DNA of 64,000 bases from Chimonanthus salicifolius (lineage: Eukaryota > Streptophyta > Magnoliopsida > Laurales > Calycanthaceae): positions 45,144,314 through 45,208,313 of the forward strand of contig CM023536.1 in assembly GCA_013350335.1 (NCBI GenBank), in the 5' to 3' direction. The notes beneath the pieces are model-generated. The model was not told where the DNA came from. It saw only the letters and a program-made list of their open reading frames with translations, and searched no databases. Position numbers and translations under genes: made by a program. Below, piece after piece: positions 23,158 to 34,573 of the stretch. Each line of letters starts with the position of its first letter. Within the stretch, counting starts at the first letter, position 1.

Positions 23158-23531
23158 TAGGGCTTCAACTCGGGTTGGCCAGGTCGGGTTCTTTAAAACC
23201 CAACCTAACCCGAGTTAATATGTATGGAACCCGACCCAATCTGACTCAAATTCTCAACCCGAACTTCTTAATCCGACCCGACCCGATCCGAATTCTAACC
23301 CAAAATCAACCCGAATTCTGACCTGACTGGCATTTTGAACCTATTTTACACTAAGTTTAGCCGGGCCGGGTTAACTTATAAAATCCTCAACTCGACCTGA
23401 CTCGAAATCCATGCGGATTTTTTATTCTCAACCTGACCTGACCCACTGACCCGAAATTTTCAACCCGACCAGCATGATTTCTCAAGTCAGATCATGCGGG
23501 TCGGGTCAACCCAACCTGAGTTGCAGCCCTG
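23158..23531. mobile_element. hAT-like MITE rich in ACCCGACCCGA motifs, copy 1
   Basis: Ends read inward TAGGGCTTCAACTCGGGTTGG and CAGGGCTGCAACTCAGGTTGG in shortened form. Flanks are CATTTTTG (23150-23157) and CCTTTTTG (23532-23539), an 8-bp duplication with one mismatch. The interior is a run of degenerate CCCGACCCGA units. Related copies: 34231-34565 and probably 63415-63790. Confidence 0.75.
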
Positions 23532-23557
23532 CCTTTTTGACGAAGTAGATTGAGTAA

Positions 23558-23561
<4 letters not shown>

Positions 23562-23612
<51 letters not shown>
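23562..23612. repeat. (AT)n microsatellite
   Basis: About 25 uninterrupted AT dinucleotides. Confidence 0.95.
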
Positions 23613-23616
<4 letters not shown>

Positions 23617-24822
23617 TTGACAGTTTTGCACATCCGTATGTTGTACCTAAAATTATTTTCATATAAAACATTGTTATGGATGTGGCCTATAAAGTAATAT
23701 CCTTTGCCATGTGGAACCAATGTTGTGTGATTTCAAGTACATCTCAAGTATTCCAAGTATGAATAGATAAGTGACTCGATAAGTGACTCAATTTGAACAC
23801 ATTAATAAATGAGTTAAATTTAAATTTGAGATTCAACGTAGGAAAGTCAACTATTCAAAAATTATCCAGCAATTGTCACCCTCTTTATTTAATTTGTAAT
23901 TGAAAATGGAAGAGAGCAAGAGGCAGAAATATAGTCAATATCTGATGCAGGTGAAGCTGTAATTTGAAATTTTAGACTCGAGTTTTTAGACCGAATCAAG
24001 GATTTTAATGAAAAAACCCATGTTCTCGGGTTAGAATACGATCTGAACTCAAGAACCTTCTTAAGATTCAATTTGGATTGTGGAATTCAATTTTAATTAA
24101 ATATTGAAAAAATTCACTAATTGAAATAATAAATCAAAATGCAAAAATAATTCTAAATAATTTAATTAAAATTAATTAATATAAATAAAAATCAAAAGGC
24201 ATCAAGTCACCGTCCTTGAGAGATGAAGAAAAAGCTTCCTGCTTTCATAAATTCAATAATCAAAAGTCTTTATACAACTTATGCCAAACACACTAATTTA
24301 TATGCCTTTATTTTAAATAATGAAAATAAAAAAAAATACAAAGTATTTTCAGTCAACTCAATCTCTTCAATCGGCGATGCATTGTTCACACAGTGTTGGG
24401 CGTCGTCTCTTTTATTATTATATCCTTCCCTGCTTTCCATGAATTCATCTTTTCTTCTCTCTCCATTCATTCAATCCAGCCGATTCTCTCCAATCTTTCC
24501 TTCCATCTTCTTTGCTTTCATTTTTTGACTTTTCTTCTCTGTAGTGCTGATTTCTCTCCTTATTCCTTTGTTCAAAATCATCTCAAAAAATCAGTAGAAA
24601 TCTGGCCTTCAGTCGTCCTTGCAAGTTGCAATGGGTCTCTTTCTCACTAGAACTTTGCAAAATCCAGCTCGAATCAGCTATGAACTTGAGAGAGTCTTTC
24701 AGATTGACTTCAACAAAATAACACCACTCGATCACTCACTCCATTTGTATGGGTAAACAAAGCTTTGAATTGATGAACCAAAATTCCAAAATTCTCATAG
24801 GAATAATGGAATAAGGTCAAGA
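23613..24822. other. AT-rich intergenic DNA
   Basis: No gene model. The 101-codon frame at 24223-24528 is rich in Ser/Phe/Ile and matches no family I know. Confidence 0.4.
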
Positions 24823-24827
24823 ACTTC

Positions 24828-25384
24828 TGTAACACCCAACAACAACGACTGACATGTGGGAAAATCCTACATTGTCCCAACGCTCTTGGATGGAGAGAGG
24901 TTACACGAGGGGAGCAACCTCTCCTATCACGAGGCCTTTTGGGCTTGGTCAGCTAGGCCGGGCCCAAAGCAAAACGGTGTTGGCCCTGTGAGGTCCCAAA
25001 GCAGGACAATATCGTGATGGAGGTTGGGTCGAGTCGTCACAAGTGGTATCAGAGCATGGTTCAACACTCGTAGTGTCGGTGCTCTCTACTTTTGTCACTT
25101 GCCTCCCTCTGTGTGTGGACCCCTGTTAGTGTAAAATGATAGAGCTAGAGACTGCTCTAGTCTAAGGGGGTGGATTGTAACACCCAGCAGCAACGGCTGG
25201 TGTGTGGGAAAGTCCCACAGCGCCCAGCGTTGCTGGGTGGAGAGAGGTTGTAAGAGGGGGTAGCCCCTCCCCATCACGAGGCCTTTTGGGCCTGGCTAGG
25301 TGGGCTGGGTCCAAAACAAACCGTGCGGGCCCTTTGGATCCAAAGCAAACAATATCATGATGGAGCTCAAATCGGATCGTCACA
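24828..25384 (+). mobile_element. Intact TRIM retrotransposon
   Basis: LTRs at 24828-25041 (214 bp) and 25176-25384 (209 bp) begin TGTAACACCCA and end GTCACA. The PBS TGGTATCAGAGC (25044-25055) matches initiator tRNA-Met. A polypurine tract CTAAGGGGGTGGA sits just before the 3' LTR. An exact 5-bp duplication ACTTC flanks it (24823-24827, 25385-25389). The 134-bp interior has no coding capacity. The LTR contains the GGGAAAGTCCCACA and GGACAATATCGTGATGG blocks found in abundant plant TRIM families. Confidence 0.95.
25044..25055 (+). other. tRNA-Met primer binding site of the TRIM
   Basis: TGGTATCAGAGC, two bases after the 5' LTR. It is the standard minus-strand primer site of plant copia/TRIM elements. 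Confidence 0.9.
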
Positions 25385-25389
25385 ACTTC

Positions 25390-26214
25390 TTTTTTCAAAA
25401 TTTAACACCATGCAAATCTCACACAAGAAAATAAGAATTCTAACAATCTAAAATAAGGATATAGTAGGAATGAGGGAATAAGGTCATGTCATCAGTTGGA
25501 TAACTTTCAAATAAGAGAAATCTTTATTTCAATTTCTATCCCTTCACTTCATCTTGAAAAGTCCCATCTGATTTAGTCAGATGTCTCATTTAACTAATCA
25601 ACACACGAAAAATAATCTACAAGAAAATTATATTTTTCAGTTGACCCAAATGAAAAGAGCAATTAAAAACAAGTAATGGTATTTAATTAGCGTTTGATGA
25701 TAACGATGATCCAAATGACAAGCAACAATCAAATGCAAATGATTAGGTGGTATTACCATCAAACCTGTTATCTTTATATGTTTTATTAATTTAAAATTCT
25801 AATATTTATCAAAATAGATGGTATTTTAAATCTCAGCGTATATGTTCAGAAGGAGAGCAATACATATATCGGCCAACAAATATCATAGGGGTCAATAAGG
25901 TCATGTATTGGACACCGCCTGATACGTATTAGGCTAGAATTAAGGGGCCCTATACATACTTCTTCTCAGTTTTTTTTTCGTCATATCAACCCATATTACT
26001 TATATGGCCCATCTCAACCATCAATATAACTCTTTATACCCCTAATCAAAATACCTAATGGCCTTATCAACCAATCAAATAATTTCTTGTATATAATTAT
26101 TTCTCTCAAATTAAACCTTAACCACTTTCTATCAAGATGTGAATGAGGGATATAGTCAATAATCTTACCTGCTACACTGGACTTGTAGATGGTTTTACAT
26201 TGGACTTGTAGATG
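25390..26214. other. Intergenic DNA
   Basis: No coding signal. A short ATATCGGCC-type MITE scrap may lie at 25860-25960. A 21-bp phrase (TTGGACTTGTAGATGGTTTT) occurs twice at 26185-26220. Confidence 0.4.
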
Positions 26215-26222
26215 GTTTTATA

Positions 26223-26584
26223 CTAAGGTACAAATATCGGTCGATACATATCGTATCGGCTGATATATATATCGGTTTTTTAAGACCGAGTAATATCGGC
26301 CGATATTCATAAATATCGGTATTTAATTATTATTTTTTTAATTTTTTTTTTAAAACACCGATACGGTTTTTCACGGTTTTTCATGGTTTTTCACGGTTTT
26401 TCAAGGTTTTTTCACGGTTTTCAACGGTTCAGGATTCACGGGTTTCAGGGGTCCTCATGGTTTTTTGCGGTTTTTCACAGTTTTTTCACGGTTCCTATAT
26501 CGGAGGAGAGAGAAAATGCCGATATCAGGATGAAAGATAAAAATATCGGCCAATATATCGGCATGGCTGATTTTTTAACCCCTG
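26223..26584. mobile_element. hAT-like MITE of the ATATCGGCCGATAT family, copy 3
   Basis: Exact 8-bp duplication GTTTTATA (26215-26222, 26585-26592). Ends read inward CTAAGGTACAAATATC and CAGGGGTTAAAAAAT. It carries GATATCGGC-type palindromes near both ends. Its middle contains an 11-bp minisatellite (next entry). Confidence 0.85.
26363..26490 (+). repeat. 11-bp GGTTTTTCACG minisatellite
   Basis: Units of GGTTTTTCACG and close variants repeat about nine times inside the MITE, more degenerate towards the right. Confidence 0.8.
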
Positions 26585-26657
26585 GTTTTATATATGGATT
26601 AGCTTCACATTCTAATACGGAATGGAAATACCCATATTATAAATAATAATAATAATA

Positions 26658-26849
26658 TGTGCGTCCTACCCACCTATCCAGGCGTATGCGAAAAGTCTCA
26701 CATGGCCCAAGATGAGCATGAGAGAAGAGTTTAAGAGAGAGAAACCCCCACGCCAAGCATGAGACCTTTTGGGCCTTGTCAGGTGGGTTGTGCCCAAAGT
26801 AAAACCTTGAAGGTTGACTTGGTCAGCAGAGAAATGAGTTGGACTGAGG

Positions 26850-26881
<32 letters not shown>

Positions 26882-26917
26882 TATATCATGTTCATAGAGT
26901 CGGTCTGAATTGTTACA
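26658..26917 (+). mobile_element. Solo TRIM-type LTR
   Basis: Begins TGTGCGTCCTACCC, ends GAATTGTTACA. Same family as 21787-22018. Flanked by TAATA on both sides (26653-26657, 26918-26922), though in a low-complexity context. An A run and (TA)11 microsatellite have expanded inside it (about 26850-26886). Confidence 0.75.
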
Positions 26918-27033
26918 TAATAATAACAATAATCTTAAAGGTAAGTGCTGCTAATGATAAACCAAAGGTCATAAGGCATCCAAATAGCAAAATCACTAGA
27001 GACATTCTTGAACATTATATGGTTACTTTGAAT

Positions 27034-27337
27034 CAGGGGAACCTATCGGCTGTACAGAGATAATATCAGTCGATATGGTTGGTATTATTAATATCAGTTG
27101 ATTTTTTTTTTTTAAAAAAAATTCAATTCGGTGGTGAGTCCAAGCCGATACCTCGGCTGATATCGGTCCATATCGGGCCAATATCGGCCCATATTTATAT
27201 TTTTAAATTTTTTTGTTTAAAAATCAGCTTCCTTTCGAGTTTTTTATTTATTTTTTAATATATATATATATTAAAAAAATTAAAAAATAAGAGAAATTTA
27301 TCAGTCGATATATAGATGAGACCGAATTTTATACCTG
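27034..27337. mobile_element. hAT-like MITE of the ATATCGGCCGATAT family, copy 4
   Basis: Exact 8-bp duplication CTTTGAAT (27026-27033, 27338-27345). Ends read inward CAGGGGAACCTATCGGC and CAGGTATAAAATTCGG. Same GATATCGG palindromic interior. Confidence 0.85.
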
Positions 27338-27345
27338 CTTTGAAT

Positions 27346-28012
27346 GGTAGTCTAGTCTTGGTCTAGTCTGGCCGTGGCAAATTGGCAATTTCATTGGGAC
27401 CATTGTCAGATGCCCTTCCATACCCAACCCCATATCGACATTGACACTTCAAGCTTTCAATTGGGGCAAGCCAGACAACGCTTACTCATTTCTCACCAGC
27501 CATGTCTGTCTATTTAATTGCTTTTTACCACTTTTCACACTTATACTCTTTTTGTACAAAATTATTTTATATTAAAAAGTAAAGAACTGATGGAGTATGC
27601 ATCAACTTGTTTAACGAATATAAATTAATAATTAGATACTTAGATGGTCAAACTCCGACTCAACCTAATTAAATATTTTTTTTAATTTACGCGTGGGAAA
27701 TTGCAATTAAATTAGACACTAGTTCCATTTTGATTTTTTTTTTAAATCTTATATCATCATTGATTTTTTTTTAATGCTTTCCATTGTCAAATTTGTTTAC
27801 TTTCACAGGATTTCACTCCAAACTTAATGCAGTCAAATCATTTATTTATTTATTTATTTTTCAGTTCTCACAAGTTCTACTGAAACTTTACCTACAAAAT
27901 ATAAAATTCTGAATGGTAAATCCTCAACTCGAAATTTTGATGAAATCATGTAACTTAATACCTACTTTTTGAGTTTAAACATGTTCTGTTCAAAGACGTA
28001 CAAAAGTCCTAA
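27346..28012. other. AT-rich intergenic DNA
   Basis: Nothing recognisable; short ATTT repeats near 27840. Confidence 0.4.
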
Positions 28013-28021
28013 TTAAATAAA

Positions 28022-28370
28022 GGCGAGCGATCCTCACACGGACATTTTATGTTTACAGACACGGATTTTAGCCTATGTCAAATTTGCCCTCCATCTGCCG
28101 TATCGGAAAGAAGAATGCATGAACAGTGCAAATCAGCTCGCCGAAATTGCAAGTTGGCTCGCCAAAATTCATGAACAGTGCACTGAAATTCATGAAAAGT
28201 GTAATGTTCCTGAATTCGGCTCTCTTAAATTTCAAATCGTCTCACCGAAATCCACGTGAACAGTAAAAATCAATCCATTGAAATTTTACTGTTCATGCAA
28301 AGGGTAAAATTGAGTATAGGCTAAAATCCGTGTCAGTAAAAATGAAATACTCGTGTGAGGATCGCTTACC
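28022..28370. mobile_element. Mutator-type MITE with about 55-bp inverted ends
   Basis: Ends read inward GGCGAGCGATCCTCACACGG and GGTAAGCGATCCTCACACGA, and the match continues to ACACGGATTTTAGCCTAT. An exact 9-bp duplication TTAAATAAA (28013-28021, 28371-28379) supports Mutator-superfamily insertion. It is unrelated in sequence to the foldback/MULE family at 2273 and 41706. Confidence 0.9.
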
Positions 28371-28379
28371 TTAAATAAA

Positions 28380-28710
28380 AACCTTGGCACTATTTAATCC
28401 TTCATGGCCCTGCTCACATAAATATATCTTTCTATAGTGACCAAGTTTCAATACTGTAAGTTCAAAATTGTGTTATCCAAGCTGGTAATCTTGTATGAGC
28501 TTCCTTCTCGTATTAGACTTGAGTATTTGATTTTCTAGAACTTTAATCTTAAAACAAAGACTTCGATGATGAAAATGAAAGTGGTGGTGATATTTTTTCT
28601 AATCTTGATCTCAATGAAGATGTATTTAATCTAAAAAGGGAATAGTATTTTGAATGATTTATACTTACCTATAAATGAAACCCACTTGAGACCATTGCAC
28701 CTGAGCACAT

Positions 28711-28742
<32 letters not shown>

Positions 28743-28890
28743 TTTAAGAAAAAAAAACATCCTAGTGCTGCAATGCTAATTTTTCTTCCTGATGCATGTA
28801 CTCATCTCTTTTTGCTCGTAGAAATCTGAAAAAGGATAAAAGTTATTCAAACCAATCATGGCTGGAGAACAATTGTCAAGTCTTACTTTC
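28380..28890. other. AT-rich intergenic DNA with a (TA)n tract
   Basis: A (TA)n microsatellite occurs at about 28711-28741. No gene signal. Confidence 0.5.
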
Positions 28891-28892
28891 AG

Positions 28893-29205
28893 CGGGGATC
28901 AAAAATCGGCCCAGCCGATATCATGATATCGATGATATCAACTTCTCTCTCTTCTTTTCTTCAAATATAGGGTTTTTTTAACTAAAAAAATAACAAATAG
29001 ACTCATTTTTTTCTTAAATCTGGAAATCCAAATATCGGCCGATATTCTAACCGATATGCAATCGATATTGGCCTGAGATATCACTTGGGGCCATGACTAA
29101 TACTCAATTTTTTATTTAAAAAGTCGATATTTATTTATATCGACGATATCATTACCGATATATCAGCTGATACTCTCAATATACATCGTGTACAGCCGAT
29201 AATTA
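28893..29205. mobile_element. Fragment of the ATATCGGCCGATAT MITE family
   Basis: Opens CAGCGGGGATCAAAAATCGGCC like other copies and holds several GATATCGATGATATC and ATATCGGCCGATATTC palindromes. I found neither a matching right end nor a target duplication. Confidence 0.55.
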
Positions 29206-30740
29206 ATAGCATACTTCAGAGTCACAGCAGGTTATACCCTATTAAATGACAGAATATAGACTAAACTGGACCATTTACAAGTACTTCCTAATTAACTATA
29301 TGATCTCTCTTGTCCATCTTTTTAATTATTAAATACATATATCCAAAACCCACAGAGACAGAACATTAAAAATATCTTTTATAATTAATGCTCATTACTA
29401 CTACAAAAGATGTGGGTTCTACGTTATATAACTTTCAGGGGGTGGGGAAAGAGAAACACCTGCACGAGTGAATTCACAGATTTTTGTCATGAATACTTGC
29501 CATAATCCATTCCAACAATATTCTCGAGTAGAAATTCTTTCTCAACCTGTATTGAGCAATAAGTAGAGAAACCCCCTTTCCCATTCCTCCAATTGCCATT
29601 AAACATTTCAACAAATATTCTATTCTAAATTAGAAACTCTTACAGTCTTACCTTTTCAGTAGACAATCAATCTCAAAGACCCAACAATACCTTTATGACT
29701 TAAAAATTTGTGTTGATTATAGCTTGCATGAAGTTGAGAGGGACAGGAATAAAAAGAATTTAAACATTATTCTAATGACCATTTAATCATATAATTTTAT
29801 TAAACAATAGTCTGCCTAATGACCGGAGAAACACTGTGGTCCACAGTCCGTATGGTAGTAATTTTGGCCATAAATTTCTATGTACATTGAATGTTTTGTG
29901 CCAGCTACTGTCCCTCTCTTTTTCAATATATTTACTCACCAAACACATGGGATCCTGGCTGTTACTCTAAAGACTTGATGAGGCATTCTGTACGAAAAGA
30001 AAACCATTTGGTAAGTGATTTCAACCCAAGCATCATATGATTTGGTAGCAAGTTGCTGAATCCAGACTGACCAACCGGTGGCTTTGGATGAACCGATGGT
30101 CGAAATTTGGATAATGGACTTTATATCGTAATTATGATTATACAGGTGTGTAAAAGTGACAAAAGTCCCACATCAGTTAATTTCAGAAACCAATGATGCC
30201 ATCTAACACTCGAGCCACCCTCTTCTTTATCGGCTAGCTTTTAAGAGTGAGTTCTACTTGAAGAATGTTATTGTGTCATATTTTTATCACAAGGTAATGA
30301 AATACACTAACCGTTCAATTTATAACTTGTTGATCATTTACTTAAAATTAACCACACTGTTTGGATTTGGGTAATCAAGAATTTGGTTTCTTTCAGTTTC
30401 TCCGTACAGATCCGAAACCAAAGTGCTCCTCCATCCATGGATTTTAGGGCTCAATGGCATTACCTATGTACATGGAAGTTCCTGTTTTCTTTTGATCATG
30501 GTCCTCATGTTTTACTACCAGCAAAAAGAAAAAGAGACAGGACTATGAGGGCCTAAATTGAATTAATTGATGTCTAAACTAAGGTAAATTGTTAATATTA
30601 GCAATTAAAACAGAATATGAGTTCATCCCTTCAATCATCTACATACAAAGATCTTCAAATATTCTCATGTTTGCAATTTACTCAACCCTTCACCTTGTTA
30701 GGAAAATCTGCTCCCCACAAATGTTAAACAAGTTGAAGTT
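29206..30740. other. Intergenic DNA
   Basis: No coding exons or element ends could be supported. Confidence 0.4.
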
Positions 30741-30744
30741 CACT

Positions 30745-30830
30745 ATCGAAGGGGTTAGTCTGACGATCAAGAAGTCCACCTTATGAAACAGGGTCTTGAG
30801 TTCGATTCATGCTCAACCACAATCTTGCTG
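30745..30830 (+). mobile_element. tRNA-like SINE head (degraded)
   Basis: GGTTAGTCTGACGATCAAG followed after a short spacer by the B-box-like TTGAGTTCGATTC. Resembles the SINE heads elsewhere in the window. The 3' part is not delimited. Confidence 0.35.
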
Positions 30831-31454
30831 AAGAATGATGCAAGAAGAAGACTTCATTATTGAATGAGAACAAATTGCAAATTATTATTTTGCCAAGTGG
30901 ATATGAATGGACAGGAACAACAACCACTGAAAGACATACATTTTTTTTACAGTAAGATTTGGGCCTTCCATCAAAACTGCCCTTGCCATAGGTGGTCCTG
31001 ATTGAAAAGCCACAGTGAGTGAACAATCCTGGCCATCCACATTCAAGTCTAGACGTCTGCAATTATCGGTTGATACCATCTATTTATGATTTGGAGTTCC
31101 CTTCCTCCACGAAAAGTGTGTTTTAAAAATTGTTACTGTTTTTAATTCAAATGACAGACACCTTCGACCTCTTGATGGATGAGACTGAAAATTCCGATTG
31201 TCACGTTGAAAGATCATCTTAATTGACTCTAGAAAGGTTAGTCATTCTCTGCAAAAAGGTTCAATCCACCACCATCAACACTGCCTATGTACAGAGGAAT
31301 GAAGCACCCATTCCTCTCACATTTGTCAAAGTTCCTATTATACCATTTCCCACGTCCTTTACAGCCTCCACTCGACATAACCTAATCCCTTTGGACATTG
31401 GTGGCCATTCAAACATTAATAGGTGTCTTTGCAGAGTTGAGAGGAAAAGCATCT
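30831..31454. other. Intergenic DNA, unassigned
   Basis: Moderate GC and open frames on both strands (for example 30885-31079 minus, 31223-31468 plus) give it a slightly gene-like look, but I recognise no family. It could be an eroded exon. Confidence 0.3.
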
Positions 31455-32001
31455 TGTTGAACACATGAATAGAACTCATGCTTAAAAATCTGTTTGAAAG
31501 GAGAGGATGCCCATATGCTTATAAATCTCAAGATCCAGAGGTCCACTAGCGATATGAGACTTTGCTAACACTCCTCTTCAGTGGCAGAGTTAGAGATACT
31601 CGGTTCTTTCCCTCTACGCAGAGCTGGAGTTATGAACCTGACCTATTCTTGTTGTACCGTCGCTTTGATACCATGTTAAACACTTAGATAGAACTCATCC
31701 TTAAAAACCGGCTTATAAGGAGAGAGTGTCCATGTGATTATAAACTCCAAGACCCAAAGGTTCATTGGTAATATAGGACTTTGCCAACACTCCTCCTCAA
31801 CGTTAGAGATGGAGACACTAAGTTCTCTCCCTCTAATAGGCTTGGAGTCATAAACCTGACCCATCTCAATAGTATCCCTACTCTGATATCATATTAAATA
31901 TATGAGTAGAACTCATCTTTAAAAATTATAGAGAATATGTCTATATGCTTAAAAACTCTAAGATTCAAAAATTCACTTAAGATGTGAGACTTGCTAAGAC
32001 A
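31455..32001 (-). mobile_element. TRIM array with three LTRs and two internal domains
   Basis: Three LTR copies (31455-31570, 31674-31789, 31892-32001; 110-116 bp) alternate with two ~102-bp internal segments. On the minus strand each LTR begins TGTTRGCAAAGTC-like and ends GTTTAACA-like, followed by a PBS-like ATGGTATCA (clear at 31665-31673). GAGGAG polypurine stretches precede the LTRs. Divergence is substantial, especially in the third LTR. No target duplication could be confirmed (CATCT left, TCCTC right). Confidence 0.8.
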
Positions 32002-33430
32002 TCCTCTCTAATTGACTGAGAGAATTCCTTCTCTCTTCTTTTTCTATCTTTACTTATTTGACACCGATGAGAGCAAATGTAGAAGTGAACTTCGAGAGGA
32101 TTCTCAATCATCTTTGCATACTCTCTTTCCTTTGACAAAGCTTCTAGGTGATAGCTTGGATTGAAAGTTGGCTTTTGCTATTAAATGCCCATGAATCGTA
32201 AAGACTAGGCTAGTGATTGGACTGAAACAGGCCATGATTCTACGTAAGGAACACACCCACTTGATAACAAGGAAAATCATGTTGAGTGAATAGAAATGTA
32301 GAACGTTGATTGTATGGATGTGATGAGTTGAAATGCAGGAAAGATGGATTGGATTGGGTTTTGCTGCAGAAAAGCCAGCCAAAAAGAAACAAATAGGCAC
32401 ATGGGGTTTATGACTTTAGAGTTGGGCATTGGTTGGAGAAAGAGAAAGGTCCCTGGAAAGGCGCCATGATTTATGAAAACCACATGATTCCAACCCCCTC
32501 ACATCCATCTTTTCCCCACCCACTCCACTTTGTCTTTCATTCACTCTCCCCTACACATATAAAAAACTCTCAGACTCTCAGCTTTTGTCACCGCACTCAT
32601 CTTCAAATAAATTTTGTAGTTGTATATAATAACGTATGATGTAAGGAGGAGCTGAATAAATTAATTTTGAAATTTTACATCTATTTAATTTTTTATTTTT
32701 CTATATATTTTTTTAAAACAATAGATTGTACATATTAAATTTTAAAAACTAAAATTATATAATTTGAACTATTAATTGATAGTAAAACATTATATACTTT
32801 ATATCTACATAGTCATCTATCACATATCAATTACGTAAATCTTATATCTATTTTATACTTTCTCTGATCTAATTTAGTTAGTTTTATATGGATTTTAGAA
32901 TTGTCTCAAAATAATTGTCTCATTCATATTGGAGTAGTATAAAGTGTATTAAAAATAAATGAGATCACATAAAGTGTTAACCTTATATAGAGAGAGTTAC
33001 TTAAAAAATACAAATATTTCTAATGAGATAATTAAAATGGGACAGAGGGAGAAAAAAAAGTTTAATTAGAGAGTCTCACTTTCAAATCTCGATAACCTAA
33101 TTTATATATGTATATAAGCAAGAAACCCTTTCACACTCTCCTCTCGTACACAATCACACTTATATTAATAATATCGGTCAATTATGAGGAAGTTAATTTG
33201 ATAGTCAATTCTCACTTTTATTTATGGGAGGTCTTAGAATCATATCCCCCTCAACACAAAAAGGATTTCTCTCTTTAATTTTATACCTCTTCAAAATTCC
33301 CTTTATTTTTATAACCCTCTCATCTTTGATCAAATAGATGAATTTTATGCAGGCAAAAAGTGAGTTCGATATAAATTATCTTTATTATCAATGTCACATG
33401 AATTCATACTTTTCTACTCAAATCTATAAA
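32002..33430. other. Intergenic DNA with an orphan promoter-like stretch
   Basis: At 32558-32566 is TATAAAAAA, followed by a pyrimidine patch (CTCTCAGACTCTCAGC) and preceded by CT-rich DNA, the usual look of a plant core promoter. No gene follows within range. A degraded SINE-like piece is possible at 33180-33260. Confidence 0.35.
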
Positions 33431-33437
33431 GATTTGT

Positions 33438-33600
33438 CCACATAGGTGTAGCTCAACTGGTTAACCTCCTATCTCAGAAAACGGGAGGTGCCAAGTTTGA
33501 GCCTTCATGGTCTAACTTGGTGCACCCTAAGGATAGTGGGTATCACCCGTGGGGGTTTTACACTGAGTTTTCCGACACATAAATTAAAAAAATATATATA
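33438..33600 (+). mobile_element. tRNA-derived SINE copy
   Basis: Starts CCACATAGGTGTAGCTCAAC. A-box GTGTAGCTCAACTGG, B-box-like AAGTTTGAGCC, core CTTGGTGCACCCTAAGG, then GGGGGTTTTACACTGAG and an A-rich tail. Aligns along its length with the split copy at 51977/61026. Target duplication unclear. Confidence 0.75.
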
Positions 33601-34222
33601 TAGTTATAAAAAATCACTTTCTCTATTAGTTATTTCTGAACTATAATGGGTTTCTTTTTCAAAATCAATCCAACATTTTTATAGTCTTCCCTCGGTATGA
33701 TTGTCTTTTATTTGTAATCTTTCAGTATCTTGCGCAGAAAGCTTTATAGATTTTTTTTTTTTTTTTTGGGGTATTTTCTTCTAATCGAGTGAGTTTAGGT
33801 GTTAAATATGAATGACATACAATGCTATGCTATAGATTTTTCAGAAATAAAATTGTGTTATTAATAATTGAGAACATCTATAAGATACTAAAAGTTGCTT
33901 AAGTCTATTCTAATGTCTAATCAGTGCACTTATTTCAACATTTTAACCGTTATTACCTAAAAGTCACAGTAAATTGGACGTTTAGATTGTTTAATAGCTT
34001 GCTTGTGCAACATTAACACGCAGCCCTTTGGAATTAGTTCGCATGAGAATGGTCAGACCGTGCCACCTGGATCCACGTGTATGTTTGAAAGTCCTTTCTT
34101 CAAATCATATTTTTTAAAGCTCTCAAAAAAATTTCACATTTATCTAATTATAAAAATTCATTGGACCATATAAGTTAACTTTAGAACTCAAATTGATGTC
34201 AAATTGTGTATATCCTATATGT
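33601..34222. other. AT-rich intergenic DNA
   Basis: Nothing recognisable; a poly-T run near 33750-33766. Confidence 0.4.
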
Positions 34223-34230
34223 ATAATTTA

Positions 34231-34565
34231 TAGGGGTGAAACTCGAGTCAGGTCTCGACCCGAGAAATCATGTGGGTTGCGTCATGAGAGTCGAGTCAAC
34301 AGGCCGAGTCGGGTTGAGATGACAAAATTCCACAAGAAATTTAGGTCGGATCGGGTTGAGGAATTTTCTAGTTAACCCGATCCAACTCGACCCAACTTGG
34401 CTAAAATTAAGCTAAAATGGGTTCAAAATGCACGTCGAGTCAAAAATAAGATTGAGTTGAATTAGAATTCAAGTCGAGTCGGGTCAGGTCGGCCGGGTTC
34501 CATAATATATTGACTCAAGTCAGATTAGGTTTTAAGAAACTCGACCCGACCTGATTTGACGTCTA
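34231..34565. mobile_element. hAT-like MITE rich in ACCCGACCCGA motifs, copy 2
   Basis: Exact 8-bp duplication ATAATTTA (34223-34230, 34566-34573). Ends read inward TAGGGGTGAAACTCGAGTC and TAGACGTCAAATCAGGTC. The interior has degenerate CTCGACCCGA / TCGGGTTGAG units as in 23158-23531. Confidence 0.85.
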
Positions 34566-34573
34566 ATAATTTA

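Noticed and set aside
25162..25398. Minus-strand 78-codon frame
   Set aside because: It lies across the 3' LTR of the intact TRIM and has no family resemblance.
26363..26490. Interstitial telomere repeat
   Set aside because: The unit is an 11-bp GGTTTTTCACG, not the 7-bp plant telomere unit TTTAGGG, and it lies inside a MITE.
30781..31479. Protein-coding gene suggested by open frames on both strands
   Set aside because: No known domain, splice-consistent exons or start context was found; kept only as unassigned sequence.
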